Shown one piece after another: positions 27,314-35,402 of a stretch of 64,000 nt of DNA. Each line of letters opens with the position of its first letter. Within the stretch, counting starts at the first letter, position 1. A program made the translations under genes and the position numbers. Source of the DNA: Streptomyces sp. NBC_01317 (GTDB lineage Bacteria; Actinomycetota; Actinomycetes; Streptomycetales; Streptomycetaceae); contig NZ_CP108393.1 of the NCBI RefSeq assembly GCF_035961655.1, positions 2,587,501-2,651,500 of the forward strand, read 5' to 3'. The notes below the pieces were generated by a model. That model was given only the letters and a program-made list of their open reading frames with translations, was not told the DNA's origin and did no database searches.

Positions 27314-28180
27314 TCAAGGCACGGAGTGTCCGGCGGCCGGCTCCCGTGTCCAGCCCGCCAGCAGGCTCAGCGCGTGCGCCGAGGGACTGCCCGGCTCGGC
27401 GGTGTGGATGCCGAGGGTCTGCTCCGGGTCACCGGTCGGGTTGAGCGCCTCGTAGTCGAGCGTCAGCTCGCCGATCAGCGGGTGGTGGTACCGCTTGCTC
27501 CCGTACGTACGGCGCAGCACGTCATGGTCCGCCCACCAGCGGCGGAAGTCCTGGTCCCCCAGCGACAGGTCGCCGATCAGCTCGGCCAGCCGGGGGTCGT
27601 GGGGGTTGCGCCCCGCGTAGAGGTGCAGGGCGGCGACCGTGCCGCGCGCGGACGCGGCCCAGTCCACGTACAGGTCGCGGGCCGCCTCGTCCAGGAAGAG
27701 GAAGCGGGCCATGTTCCGCTCCCGCTGCGGCAGCGCCTCGAAGTCCGTGTAGAACGCCCGCGCCATCGGGTTCGACGCCAGGACATCCGTACGGCGGCCC
27801 AGCACCAGCGCCGGGGTGTCGGTCAGCGTGTCCAGGATCCGGTACATCCCGGGCCGTACGCGCTGGGGCGGCAGCGGCCGGCCCTGCTTGCGGGTGGGCC
27901 TGGCCAGGGCGAAGAGGTGACCGCGCTCGGTGTCGTCCAGCCGCAGGGCGCGCGCGACGGCGTCCAGCACGCTCTCCGAGACGTTGCTGCCGCGCCCCCG
28001 CTCCAGCCGTACGTAATAGTCCACGCTCACCCCCGCCAGCTGGGCGACCTCCTCGCGCCGCAGCCCCGGGACCCGGCGTGCGCCGGCGTGCGGGGGCAGC
28101 CCGGCGTCCTCGGGGGTGACGCGCGCGCGGCGCGAGCGCAGGAACTCCCGGAGCTCGGAGTTGCCGCCGGAGGAGGACAT
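27314..28180 (-). CDS. XRE-family regulator with MmyB-like ligand-binding domain
   Basis: 288-residue transcriptional regulator. Residues 5-90 form an XRE helix-turn-helix (LREFLRSRRARVTPEDAGLP, VPGLRREEVAQLAGVSVDYYVRLERGR, the standard signature of this family) followed by the MmyB-like PAS-type ligand-binding domain (LVLGRRTDVLASNPMARAFY and DEAARDLYVDWA). Divergent from an aldo/keto reductase gene 168 nt away, a common pairing suggesting that it regulates the reductase. Start ATG at 28180 chosen by homology; a GTG 9 nt upstream is possible and the RBS does not decide. The ligand is unknown. Confidence 0.9.
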   Translation of the reverse strand: MSSSGGNSELREFLRSRRARVTPEDAGLPPHAGARRVPGLRREEVAQLAGVSVDYYVRLERGRGSNVSESVLDAVARALRLDDTERGHLFALARPTRKQGRPLPPQRVRPGMYRILDTLTDTPALVLGRRTDVLASNPMARAFYTDFEALPQRERNMARFLFLDEAARDLYVDWAASARGTVAALHLYAGRNPHDPRLAELIGDLSLGDQDFRRWWADHDVLRRTYGSKRYHHPLIGELTLDYEALNPTGDPEQTLGIHTAEPGSPSAHALSLLAGWTREPAAGHSVP

Positions 28181-28347
28181 GTCGGTCACTCGTCCAGCGT
28201 AGGACGGGGCGGACGGCGCCGCGCCGCGCGAGAGGGGTACTACCGGACCCCCGGTGAAAGGGGGCTCCCCGCCACCCCTGCGAACCGCACGCACCGATGG
28301 TTGTGTGAAAGGTGAGTCACCGGAACGGAAGGGCCGAGGAGCGAGCG

Positions 28348-29358
28348 ATGAAGCGCAGGGTTCTGGGCGGTACGGGCATGTCGGTCAGCGAGGTCGCGCT
28401 CGGCACGATGATGTTCGGCGCGATGGGCAACACCGACCACGACGAGTCGGTACGGATGATCCACCGCGCCCTGGACGCCGGGGTGAACTTCGTGGACACC
28501 GCGGACGTCTACAGCGAGGGCGAGTCGGAGGACATCGTCGGCAAGGCGCTCAAGGGCCGGCGTGACGAGGTCGTTCTCGCGACGAAGTTCGGCTGGCCGA
28601 TGGGTGACGACCTCAACCGCCGGGGCGGCTCGCCCCGTTGGATCGTACAAGCGGTGGAGAACAGCCTCCGGCGGCTGGGCACCGACCACATCGACCTGTA
28701 CCAACTGCACCGCCCCGACCCCCACACGGACATCGACGAGACGCTCGCCGCCCTCTCCGACCTGGTCCGCTCGGGCAAGGTCCGGGCCATCGGCTCCTCG
28801 TGCACCCCGGCCGAGCTGATCGTGGAGGCGCAGTGGACGGCGGAACGGCGCGGCCACCACCGCTTCCGTACGGAACAGCCCCCGTACTCGATCCTGCTGC
28901 GCGGCATCGAGTCGAGCGTCCTGCCCACGGTCCAGCGCTACGGCATGGGCGTCCTGACCTACGGCCCACTCAGCTCCGGCTGGCTCTCGGGCCGCGCCGA
29001 CCCGTCGAAGGGCGCCCGCGCGGCGAGGGGCCCCGCGACCTTCGACCTGTCCGTCCCGGCCAACCAGACCAAGGCGGAGGCGGTCGGACGCCTGACAGAA
29101 CTGGCGGTGGAGGCGGGAATGCCCCTGTCCCACCTGGCCACGGCATTCGTACGCTCCCACCCGGCGATCACGTCGGTCCTCATCGGCCCCCGCCGCCCCG
29201 AGCACCTGGACGACCTACTGGCGGGCGCGGAGACCGAACTGAGCGACGACATCCTGGACCGTATCGACGACATCGTCCCCCCAGGCACGAACGTCAACCA
29301 GAACGACATCTACTACACACCCCCATCCCTGGCGGACAAGCGCCTGCGGCGCTTCTGA
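28348..29358 (+). CDS. aldo/keto reductase
   Basis: NAD(P)H-dependent oxidoreductase, 336 residues, (beta/alpha)8 barrel. The catalytic tetrad is visible: Asp50 and Tyr55 (VDTADVYSEGES), Lys80 (VLATKFGW) and the His of LYQLHRPDPHT. C-terminal cofactor-binding features include SVLIGPRRPEHLDDLL. The ATG at 28348 has GAGGAG 6 nt upstream; an earlier GTG at 28312 lacks an RBS. Probably controlled by the divergent XRE/MmyB regulator. Substrates of this subgroup are typically aldehydes and ketones; the specific one is not readable here. Confidence 0.93.
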   Translation: MKRRVLGGTGMSVSEVALGTMMFGAMGNTDHDESVRMIHRALDAGVNFVDTADVYSEGESEDIVGKALKGRRDEVVLATKFGWPMGDDLNRRGGSPRWIVQAVENSLRRLGTDHIDLYQLHRPDPHTDIDETLAALSDLVRSGKVRAIGSSCTPAELIVEAQWTAERRGHHRFRTEQPPYSILLRGIESSVLPTVQRYGMGVLTYGPLSSGWLSGRADPSKGARAARGPATFDLSVPANQTKAEAVGRLTELAVEAGMPLSHLATAFVRSHPAITSVLIGPRRPEHLDDLLAGAETELSDDILDRIDDIVPPGTNVNQNDIYYTPPSLADKRLRRF

Positions 29359-29389
29359 CAGGGGCGGCGGGCCGTCCGACGGGGGCGGG

Positions 29390-29680
29390 ATCGAGCCGTG
29401 CCCATTGCGCGGCGGCCTCGCCCAGGACCGCCGCCCGGTCGGTGCCGTACGGGAACAGCTGGGCGTTCGCGGCGTTCTGCCCGGCGACGCCGGGGGTGTG
29501 GCTCACGAGCGCGGACGCGGAGTCGAACCGCGCCCGTTCGGGCACGCCGAGCGCCTGGAGGTGTCCGCCGAAGCCTTCGAACATCTGCGGCATCGCGACC
29601 GGCGACGGCGTACGGGAGAGCAGGGCACCCATCCACGCGTGTGCGTCGATCGGCTTGCTGTGTCCTGGTCGCCGTGCCGG
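29390..29680 (-). pseudogene. remnant of a TetR-family regulator (C-terminal domain only)
   Basis: On the minus strand the frame encodes a segment resembling a TetR C-terminal ligand-binding domain (HAWMGALLSRTPSPVAMP, followed by FEGFGGHLQALGVPERARFDSASALVSHT). There is no HTH: only about 20 codons separate this segment from the operators at 29696-29736, where the missing roughly 110 N-terminal residues should be. The end also lacks the usual FEFGLDRLL-type terminus. It looks like an internally deleted, decaying divergent repressor of the neighbouring flavin monooxygenase gene. A small, functional truncated protein cannot be excluded but would lack DNA binding. Confidence 0.6.
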
Positions 29681-29695
29681 CCGGTTTGACTCACG

Positions 29696-29736
29696 TTGGA
29701 ACTTCGTTCCAACATAAGGAGTGGAACGGAGTTCCA
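29696..29736. promoter_or_regulatory. twin palindromic operators of TetR type
   Basis: Perfect palindromes TTGGAACTTCGTTCCAA (29696-29712) and TGGAACGGAGTTCCA (29722-29736) share the arms TGGAAC/GTTCCA with 3-nt centres, 25 bp apart centre to centre. They lie 24-64 nt upstream of the monooxygenase start, where a repressor would block the promoter. Confidence 0.8.
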
Positions 29737-29759
29737 TCCATCTTCGGAAGGGAATCACG

Positions 29760-30893
29760 ATGACCACACCCGTCACGATCGTCGGCGCCGGCCTCGGGGG
29801 CCTCACCCTCGCCCGCGTCCTGCACGTCCACGGCATCCCCGCGACGGTCTACGAGGCCGACGCCACTGCCGCGACACGCACACAGGGCGGCCAACTCGAC
29901 ATCCACGAGGACGACGGGCAGCGCGCGCTCGCGGACGCCGGCCTCACCGACGAGTTCCGTGCGATCATCCACGAGGGCGCCGACGCGTCGCGCGTGCTCG
30001 ACAAGGACGGCAAGCTGCTGCTCGACGTCCCCGGCGACTCGACGTCGCGCCCCGAGGTGCTGCGCGGCGACCTGCGCCGGATCCTGCTCGGCTCCCTGCC
30101 CGAGGGGACGGTCCGGTGGGCGAGCAAGGTCTCAGGTGTCCGGGCGCTGGGCGGGGGCCGGCACGAGCTGGCCCTCAGCGACGGCTCGACCGTGACCACC
30201 GGCCTCCTCGTCGGAGCCGACGGCGCCTGGTCCAGGGTCAGGCCGCTCCTCTCCGACGCCAGGCCCGAGTACGTAGGCACGACGTTCGTCGAGACATATC
30301 TGCACGACGTCGACGAGCGGCACTCCGCGACGGCCGAAGCGGTCGGCGACGGCGCGATGTACGCGCTGACCCCGGGGAAGGGAATCGTCGCGCACCGCGA
30401 GGCGGGGAACGTCCTGCACACGTACGTGGAGCTGAACCGCTCCGCGGAGTGGGTCGCCGGCATCGACTTCACCGACGCCGCCGCCGCGAGCGCCCGGATC
30501 GCGGCCGAGTTCGACGGGTGGGCCCCCCACCTCACCGCGCTGATCACGGACGGCGGGACCGCCCCGGTCGCGCGCATGATCCACACGCTCCCGGACGGAC
30601 ACCGCTGGGACCGTACGCCCGGGGTGACGCTCCTCGGGGATGCCGCGCACCTGATGCCGCCGTCCGGGGACGGCGCCAATCTGGCGATGTTCGACGGCGC
30701 GGAACTCGCCAAGGCGATCGCCGCCCACCCCGACGACATCGAAGCGGCCCTCACCGCCTACGAAGAGGAACTGTTCCCCCGAAGCCAGGCCTTCTACGCC
30801 GACGCGCACGAAATCCTGGACCTGGTCCTGGGCGACCGCGCGCCGTTCGGTTTCATCGACTTCTTCAACGGCGTTCCGCAAGGGCGGTCCTGA
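29760..30893 (+). CDS. FAD-dependent monooxygenase, TetX-like
   Basis: Class A flavoprotein hydroxylase of 377 residues. FAD-binding motifs are visible: GxGxxG (VGAGLGGLTLARVLHVHG), the DG motif LLVGADGAWSRVRP, and GDAAHLMPPSGDGANLAMFD. The GGQLDIHEDDGQRAL segment and overall layout resemble the TetX tetracycline-inactivating branch, but that similarity alone does not show drug inactivation; many relatives tailor aromatic metabolites. ATG at 29760 with GGAAGGGAA 5 nt upstream. It sits behind twin TetR-type operators and a decayed TetR gene, so expression may be constitutive or controlled in trans. It converges with the next TetR gene. Confidence 0.9.
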   Translation: MTTPVTIVGAGLGGLTLARVLHVHGIPATVYEADATAATRTQGGQLDIHEDDGQRALADAGLTDEFRAIIHEGADASRVLDKDGKLLLDVPGDSTSRPEVLRGDLRRILLGSLPEGTVRWASKVSGVRALGGGRHELALSDGSTVTTGLLVGADGAWSRVRPLLSDARPEYVGTTFVETYLHDVDERHSATAEAVGDGAMYALTPGKGIVAHREAGNVLHTYVELNRSAEWVAGIDFTDAAAASARIAAEFDGWAPHLTALITDGGTAPVARMIHTLPDGHRWDRTPGVTLLGDAAHLMPPSGDGANLAMFDGAELAKAIAAHPDDIEAALTAYEEELFPRSQAFYADAHEILDLVLGDRAPFGFIDFFNGVPQGRS

Positions 30894-30952
30894 CCAGTGG
30901 GCGCGTGTCCCGAAGCCGCCTCAGCCGACAGGTGCGGGGGGCAGCGGGTCGG

Positions 30953-31516
30953 TCAGGGCGTGAAGGCGTGGCGGACCGCGGTCGCCAGGCTGCTGCGGCG
31001 GCGGTCGTGGTCGGCGGGTGGGTCGGCCGTGGTCGCCGTGTAGGTGAGGCTGCTCGGTGACCAGGTCATGGCCATGGAGATCACCATCGAGTGCACGTCG
31101 GCCGCCGACAGGGCGGGGTCGATGTGCCCGGCGGCCTGCGCCCGGCCGATCGCCTCGATCTTGGGGATCTCGTCCGCCTCCGTGAACAGGAAACCCGTGG
31201 GGGTGCGTTCCAGGCGGGCCCAGGTGGCCAGGCGGACCAGTTGTGGACGGTCGAGGTACGCGTCGTAGAGGCGGACGGCGTAGCCGGGCAAATCTTCGGG
31301 GGTCAGCGGCGCGGCGTCGAGGATGCCTGCGACCTGGTCGATGAGGACCGCGTCGAAGAGGCTCTCCTTGCTGCCGTAGTACGCGTACATCTGGGCCTTG
31401 CTGACCTTCGCGTCGGCCGAGATGCGGTCGACCCGCGCGCCGGCGATGCCGTGGGCGGCGAATTCGACGGCGCCGGCGTCGAGGAGGCGTCGCCTGCTGG
31501 CCTGTCCCTTGTCCAT
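30953..31516 (-). CDS. TetR-family transcriptional repressor
   Basis: 187-residue regulator, intact. N-terminal HTH (RRRLLDAGAVEFAAHGIAGARVDRISADAKVSKAQMYAYYGSKESLFDAV region, residues 8-58) and a TetR ligand-binding domain (about 75-185). Divergent from the aldehyde dehydrogenase gene with two matching palindromic operators in the 104-nt gap, one beside each start, which is strong evidence for autorepression and repression of the dehydrogenase. The effector is probably an aldehyde or its precursor (inference). Confidence 0.94.
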   Translation of the reverse strand: MDKGQASRRRLLDAGAVEFAAHGIAGARVDRISADAKVSKAQMYAYYGSKESLFDAVLIDQVAGILDAAPLTPEDLPGYAVRLYDAYLDRPQLVRLATWARLERTPTGFLFTEADEIPKIEAIGRAQAAGHIDPALSAADVHSMVISMAMTWSPSSLTYTATTADPPADHDRRRSSLATAVRHAFTP

Positions 31517-31527
31517 GCCCCCATCTT

Positions 31528-31598
31528 AAACGAACTGGTTCGTTTGCCTCATCGCGGCGGCCGGGGTACGTTCGAGGAGAAGAACGAACCAGTTCGTT
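31528..31598. promoter_or_regulatory. paired TetR operators between tetR and aldehyde dehydrogenase
   Basis: Perfect palindromes AAACGAACTGGTTCGTTT (31528-31545) and AACGAACCAGTTCGTT (31583-31598), both with ACGAAC/GTTCGT arms, 54 bp apart. The first is 12 nt from the tetR start, the second 22 nt from the dehydrogenase start. Confidence 0.88.
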
Positions 31599-31620
31599 TG
31601 CCACGTACCAGGAGACCCTC

Positions 31621-33105
31621 ATGACCATCCCCCTGACGCTGGACGCCGCCGCGCGCCCCGCCCCCGCGTTCCTCGACGGCGCGGCCAAGAAACTGCTGAT
31701 CGACGGCGTATGGACCGCGCCCCGAGCCGGTACGACCTTCGAGACGTTCGATCCCGCCACGGGTCAGGTGCTGGCGCGCGTCGCCTCCGGTGGCGCCGAG
31801 GACGTGGATCTGGCGGTGGCCGCGGCCCGGCGGGCCTTCGAGGCGCCGTCGTGGGCGGACATCACCCCGTACCAGCGCGGCAAGGTGCTGCTCCAGATCG
31901 CCGACGTCATCGAGGCCCACGCCGAGGAACTGGCCGTCCTGGACTCGCTCGACATGGGCGGCCCGCTGTGGATGACCCGCTGGCTCGTGGACCACTCCGT
32001 CGAGGTCTTCCGGCACTACGCGGGCTGGCCGACGAAGATCTACGGCCAGACCGCGCCGTCCGATCCGGCGGTCTTCAACTACACCCTGCGCCAGCCGCTG
32101 GGCGTGGTGGGAGCGATCACCGCCTGGAACGGCCCCGTCCTGCAACTGGCCTGGAAACTGGGGCCCGCGCTGGCCACCGGCAACACCGTGGTCGCCAAGC
32201 CGGCCGCCTGGTCCCCGCTGTCCGCGCTGCGGATCGGCGAACTGCTCCGGACCACCGACCTGCCGCCCGGCGTCGTCAACATCGTCACCGGCGACGGCGT
32301 CACGACGGGCGAGGCCCTCACCCACCACCCGGGCGTCGACAAGATCTCCTTCACCGGGTCCCTGGCCGTCGGAAAGCGCATCCTGGAGGTCTCCAGCAAG
32401 GACCTCAAGCGCGTGACCCTGGAACTGGGCGGCAAGTCCCCCACGATCGTCTTCGACGACGCCGACCTGGAGGCCGCGGCGAAGGGCGCCGTGGCCGGAT
32501 TCGCCCAGGGCAGCGGCGAGGGGTGCGTCGCCGGGACCCGGATCTTCGTCCAGGAGTCCGTCCGCGAACGCTTCCGCGAACTCCTGCTCCAGGAGATGGA
32601 GTTGTTCACCCTCGGCGACCCCTTCCACCCGGACACCCGGATGGGCCCGCTGGCCTCCCCCCAGCACTTCGCGAAGGTGTCCTCGTACCTGGACATCGCC
32701 CGCGAGGAGGGCGGCACACTCCACACGGCCGGCGAACTCGGCCACGACCTGTACATGCCGCCCACCCTGATCGAGAACGTCGGCCCGGACGCCCGTGTCG
32801 TACGGGAGGAGATCTTCGGCCCGATCGCGTCCCTGATGACGTTCACCGACACCGCCGACGCGATAGCCCAGGGCAACGACACCATCTACGGCCTGTCCGC
32901 CTCGGTATGGACCACCAACCTGGAACGCGCCCACCGCACGGCGAGCGGCCTGCGCGCGGGCACGGTCTGGATCAACGCGTACGCCGACATGAGCGCGGGA
33001 ACCGTCCCCTTCGGCGGCTTCAAGCAGTCGGGCCTGGGCCGCGAACACGGCATCGAGGTCCTGGACGCGTACACGGAGACGAAGACGGTGATGGTCCACC
33101 TCTGA
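31621..33105 (+). CDS. aldehyde dehydrogenase (NAD(P)+)
   Basis: 494-residue ALDH-superfamily enzyme oxidising an aldehyde to the acid. Conserved elements: N-terminal Rossmann region with VVAKPAAWSPLSALR, the catalytic Glu in TLELGGKSPTIVF, nucleophilic Cys302 in GEGCVAGTRIFVQE, and the EEIFGPIASLMTF and PFGGFKQSGLGREHG signatures. ATG at 31621 with GGAG 6 nt upstream. Repressed, by inference, by the divergent TetR through the operator 22 nt upstream. Monocistronic; a hairpin lies 245 nt downstream. Confidence 0.94.
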   Translation: MTIPLTLDAAARPAPAFLDGAAKKLLIDGVWTAPRAGTTFETFDPATGQVLARVASGGAEDVDLAVAAARRAFEAPSWADITPYQRGKVLLQIADVIEAHAEELAVLDSLDMGGPLWMTRWLVDHSVEVFRHYAGWPTKIYGQTAPSDPAVFNYTLRQPLGVVGAITAWNGPVLQLAWKLGPALATGNTVVAKPAAWSPLSALRIGELLRTTDLPPGVVNIVTGDGVTTGEALTHHPGVDKISFTGSLAVGKRILEVSSKDLKRVTLELGGKSPTIVFDDADLEAAAKGAVAGFAQGSGEGCVAGTRIFVQESVRERFRELLLQEMELFTLGDPFHPDTRMGPLASPQHFAKVSSYLDIAREEGGTLHTAGELGHDLYMPPTLIENVGPDARVVREEIFGPIASLMTFTDTADAIAQGNDTIYGLSASVWTTNLERAHRTASGLRAGTVWINAYADMSAGTVPFGGFKQSGLGREHGIEVLDAYTETKTVMVHL

Positions 33106-33350
33106 CGCGTGGCGGGGACCTCGGCACCCCGGGACGATTCCATGCTCAGGTGGTGAACTGGACGCAGATGTACGACTGTTACGGGGACGTCGATCGCGTC
33201 CCCGAGCCGTTGGCCCGGGTCGATCGTCCGGTGCGCGGCAGCCTGGCCGCCTGCCCTCACCGCGCTGCGGACGAGTACGCGTCCTCCCATCGCCCTCTCA
33301 TGTGACCGGTGATCCGGAACGGAGCCACGGCCGGACCGGGGCGACTGCCC

Positions 33351-33380
33351 AGGGCTGCTCCCGGGGTGGGGAGCAGCCCT
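33351..33380. terminator. bidirectional hairpin terminator
   Basis: Perfect 12-bp stem AGGGCTGCTCCC (33351-33362) with GGGAGCAGCCCT (33369-33380), 6-nt loop, followed by TTT on the + strand. It lies between the dehydrogenase and the convergent DUF397 genes; the remaining 33106-33350 holds nothing recognisable. Confidence 0.85.
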
Positions 33381-33387
33381 TTTACGG

Positions 33388-33585
33388 TCACACCGCGCCG
33401 AACTCCCCCTCGGCGAGGGCTCCGACGAACGCGGTCCACGCGGGGGCGTTCGTCACGAACGCGGGGCTGTTCGGGAGCTTGGAGTCGCGTACGGCCATCG
33501 CGCCGCCGGCCAAGCGGGCGCCCTCCACACAGTTGCCGCCGTTGTTGTCGCTGTAGCTGGACTTGAACCACTGCACGTTGTTCAT
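33388..33585 (-). CDS. DUF397 protein (first copy)
   Basis: 65-residue DUF397 protein with the hallmark WFKSSYSDNNGGNCVEGA and AVRDSKLPNSPAFV segments. DUF397 proteins are small partners of XRE/DUF5753 regulators of the WhiJ/AbaA type and behave like antitoxin-style modulators of them. ATG overlaps the stop of the upstream DUF397 copy by 4 nt. Closely similar to that copy, so a recent tandem duplication. Confidence 0.93.
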   Translation of the reverse strand: MNNVQWFKSSYSDNNGGNCVEGARLAGGAMAVRDSKLPNSPAFVTNAPAWTAFVGALAEGEFGAV

Positions 33586-33797
33586 GCGCCGAACTCCCTG
33601 TCGGTGAGGGCCGAAACGAAGGTAGCCCAGGCGGGGCCGGTAAGAACGAATACGGGGCTGTTCGGAAGCTTGGAGTCGCGTACGGCCATCGCGCCGCCGA
33701 CGAGGCGGGCGCCCTCCAGACAAGCTCCGCCCTGGTCGTTGCTGTAGCTGGACTTGAACCAGTCGGCGCCGATCAGCGCGTCAGCCGTGGTGGTCAT
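33582..33797 (-). CDS. DUF397 protein (second copy)
   Basis: 71-residue paralog of the downstream DUF397 protein (WFKSSYSNDQGGACLEGA, AVRDSKLPNSPVFV). ATG at 33797 is preferred: AAGGAG lies 11 nt upstream. A TTG at 33806 is in frame but only 2 nt from that RBS. The RBS is inside the last codons of the XRE regulator gene, so the three genes are tightly coupled. Its role as a partner of the XRE/DUF5753 protein is inferred from family context. Confidence 0.92.
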   Translation of the reverse strand: MTTTADALIGADWFKSSYSNDQGGACLEGARLVGGAMAVRDSKLPNSPVFVLTGPAWATFVSALTDREFGA

Positions 33798-33802
33798 CGG
33801 TA

Positions 33803-34684
33803 TCAATGCTCCTTCATTGCTTTCTCAATCATGCTCAGGGACTCCTGTGGCCCTGGGGCAAGCGCCTGTAGGTCGCTGAACGCGTCCTCGTACATCTCCA
33901 CGTCCCCTTCCCGCCGGGTGACCCAGCCGTCCGCCAAGTTCTCGAAGTAGGCGATGGGTTTGAGGGTCACGCGGTCGCGGAACTGCAAGATCATGAAGGC
34001 CCCGTTCATGCCCGGGTGGGCCCCCGCTTTGAAGGGAATCACCTGGACCCGGACGTTGGGTGCAGAGGCCGCCTCGATGATGTGGGCAAGTTGCGCGCGC
34101 ATCACGTCCGGCCCTCCCACCTGCCGGTGCAACACCGATTCGTTGATGATCGCAGTGAACTTGAGCGGCGAGTCGGTTCGGTGGAGGACTGCTTGTCGCG
34201 TCATGCGCACATCGACCATCCGGTCGATCTCCGCGTCGCTGAGGCCCTGGTGCGCGCGCTGGTAGATCACGCGCACGTACGACTCGGTCTGGAGCAAGCC
34301 CGGGACGAACTCCGACTCGTAGTCGTACAGCGCCGAAGCGGTGGCCTCAAGACCGAGAAACGCCTTGAAACTCGGGGTGATGACTGGCCGGTACTTCTTG
34401 GACTGCCACCAGTCCCGCTTGGTCTTGGTGACCGCCGCGTAGCCTTTCAGCTCTTCAGCCGTCTCCGCGTCGACCTCGAAGATCTGGCAGAGCGCCATGA
34501 TGTCTGACGTCTCGACGGTGGCGTTCTCCCCGGTCTCCAAACGGGTCAGTTTGGAGGGACTCCAGAGTAGTTTCCTGACGACCTGCGTCGACGTCAGTCC
34601 GGCCTCCAACCGAAGTTGACGCAGTTCGCTGCCTAACTGCAACCGGCACAGAGCGGGCGTTGCCGACTCGATGTCCGTGATCAT
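33803..34684 (-). CDS. XRE-family regulator with DUF5753 (WhiJ-like), TTA-containing
   Basis: 293-residue DNA-binding regulator: XRE HTH at about 14-75 (LGSELRQLRLEAGLTSTQVV and LLWSPSKLTRLETGE), then the DUF5753 domain (YDYESEFVPGLLQTESYVRVI, VLHRQVGGPDVMRAQLAHI). This is the WhiJ/AbaA type, whose members repress development or antibiotic production until modulated by DUF397 partners, here the next two genes. The ATG at 34684 has GAGAGGA upstream. Codon 17 is TTA (34634-34636 on the + strand as TAA), so translation should require the bldA tRNA. Divergent from an anti-sigma-type ATPase gene across a 274-nt gap. Confidence 0.93.
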   Translation of the reverse strand: MITDIESATPALCRLQLGSELRQLRLEAGLTSTQVVRKLLWSPSKLTRLETGENATVETSDIMALCQIFEVDAETAEELKGYAAVTKTKRDWWQSKKYRPVITPSFKAFLGLEATASALYDYESEFVPGLLQTESYVRVIYQRAHQGLSDAEIDRMVDVRMTRQAVLHRTDSPLKFTAIINESVLHRQVGGPDVMRAQLAHIIEAASAPNVRVQVIPFKAGAHPGMNGAFMILQFRDRVTLKPIAYFENLADGWVTRREGDVEMYEDAFSDLQALAPGPQESLSMIEKAMKEH

Positions 34685-34821
34685 CTGCTGTCCTCTCTGC
34701 GCACTTCCCAGTGTGTCGGCGTTCTTCCCACCACCGCAAGGAACGTTCTGCGTCAGAGCGGGAGACACCGTTGTAGCTCGTGAACGCCCCTCACAGGGAG
34801 GGCAATTCACGCGGAAAGTTG

Positions 34822-34839
34822 CTCGTGGATTTCCACGAG
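34822..34839. promoter_or_regulatory. 18-nt palindrome in divergent xre/ATPase promoter region
   Basis: Perfect palindrome CTCGTGGATTTCCACGAG (8-bp arms, 2-nt centre) in the 34685-34958 gap. A related half-site GCTCGTG occurs upstream near 34777. It is a candidate operator for the WhiJ-like regulator. Confidence 0.6.
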
Positions 34840-34958
34840 AACGCTTCCAAGGCTAGCGATGCCAGTGACAGGCTGTACCCGAAACTCACGCATTGCAGCG
34901 AAGTCGACGCTGTGCGTGAGCATGCTCGGCCGGCCCGGTTCAACGCAAAGGACCCGCG

Positions 34959-35402
34959 ATGCCTCCCCTCACGCAGCGCCCAACTCCCGCCCCCACCAAC
35001 CTCGTCGGCATAGGGGACGCACTACGGCTGAGCCTCTCCTTCGCGCCGGATACCCGCCGTGTCGCGTACGCGCGGCGCGTCGCCGGGGCGCTTCTCCGGG
35101 AGCGGGAATTCGCCGAGGACACCGTTCAGACCGTCGAACTGCTCGTCAGCGAGATCGTCACCAACGCCGTGGTGCACGGGCGGGGCGGGCGGGTGCGGTT
35201 TCTCTTCGCGTACGACGGGGCCGGGGACGTACGGATCGAGGTGGACGATCAGTCACGCGCGTGCGTCAAGGTGCGGCCGCCGAACGCCGAGGACGAGACC
35301 GGGCGTGGCATGTTCCTCGTCGCGGCGCTCGCGCGGCAGTGGGGGCGGCGGGGGACTCGTACCTGGTGCACCGTGGCCACGGAGGGGGCCAGTTCGCCGT
35401 GA
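34959..35402 (+). CDS. anti-sigma-type ATP-binding protein (HATPase_c)
   Basis: 147-residue single-domain GHKL ATPase of the RsbW/SpoIIAB class. N box SEIVTNAVVHG, followed by VDDQS and the ATP-lid-side DETGRGMFLVAALARQWG. Such proteins are anti-sigma factors or kinases, and in Streptomyces commonly sit beside WhiJ-like XRE/DUF397 modules. ATG at 34959 has AAAGGA about 8 nt upstream. The stop overlaps the next gene's GTG (GTGA at 35399). No cognate sigma or anti-anti-sigma gene is adjacent. Confidence 0.9.
   Translation: MPPLTQRPTPAPTNLVGIGDALRLSLSFAPDTRRVAYARRVAGALLREREFAEDTVQTVELLVSEIVTNAVVHGRGGRVRFLFAYDGAGDVRIEVDDQSRACVKVRPPNAEDETGRGMFLVAALARQWGRRGTRTWCTVATEGASSP

Noticed and set aside
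34859..35398. N-terminal extension of the TTA-containing hypothetical protein over the ATPase gene
   Set aside because: The region codes for the HATPase domain in another frame; the GTG at 35399 with GTGA overlap is the natural start.
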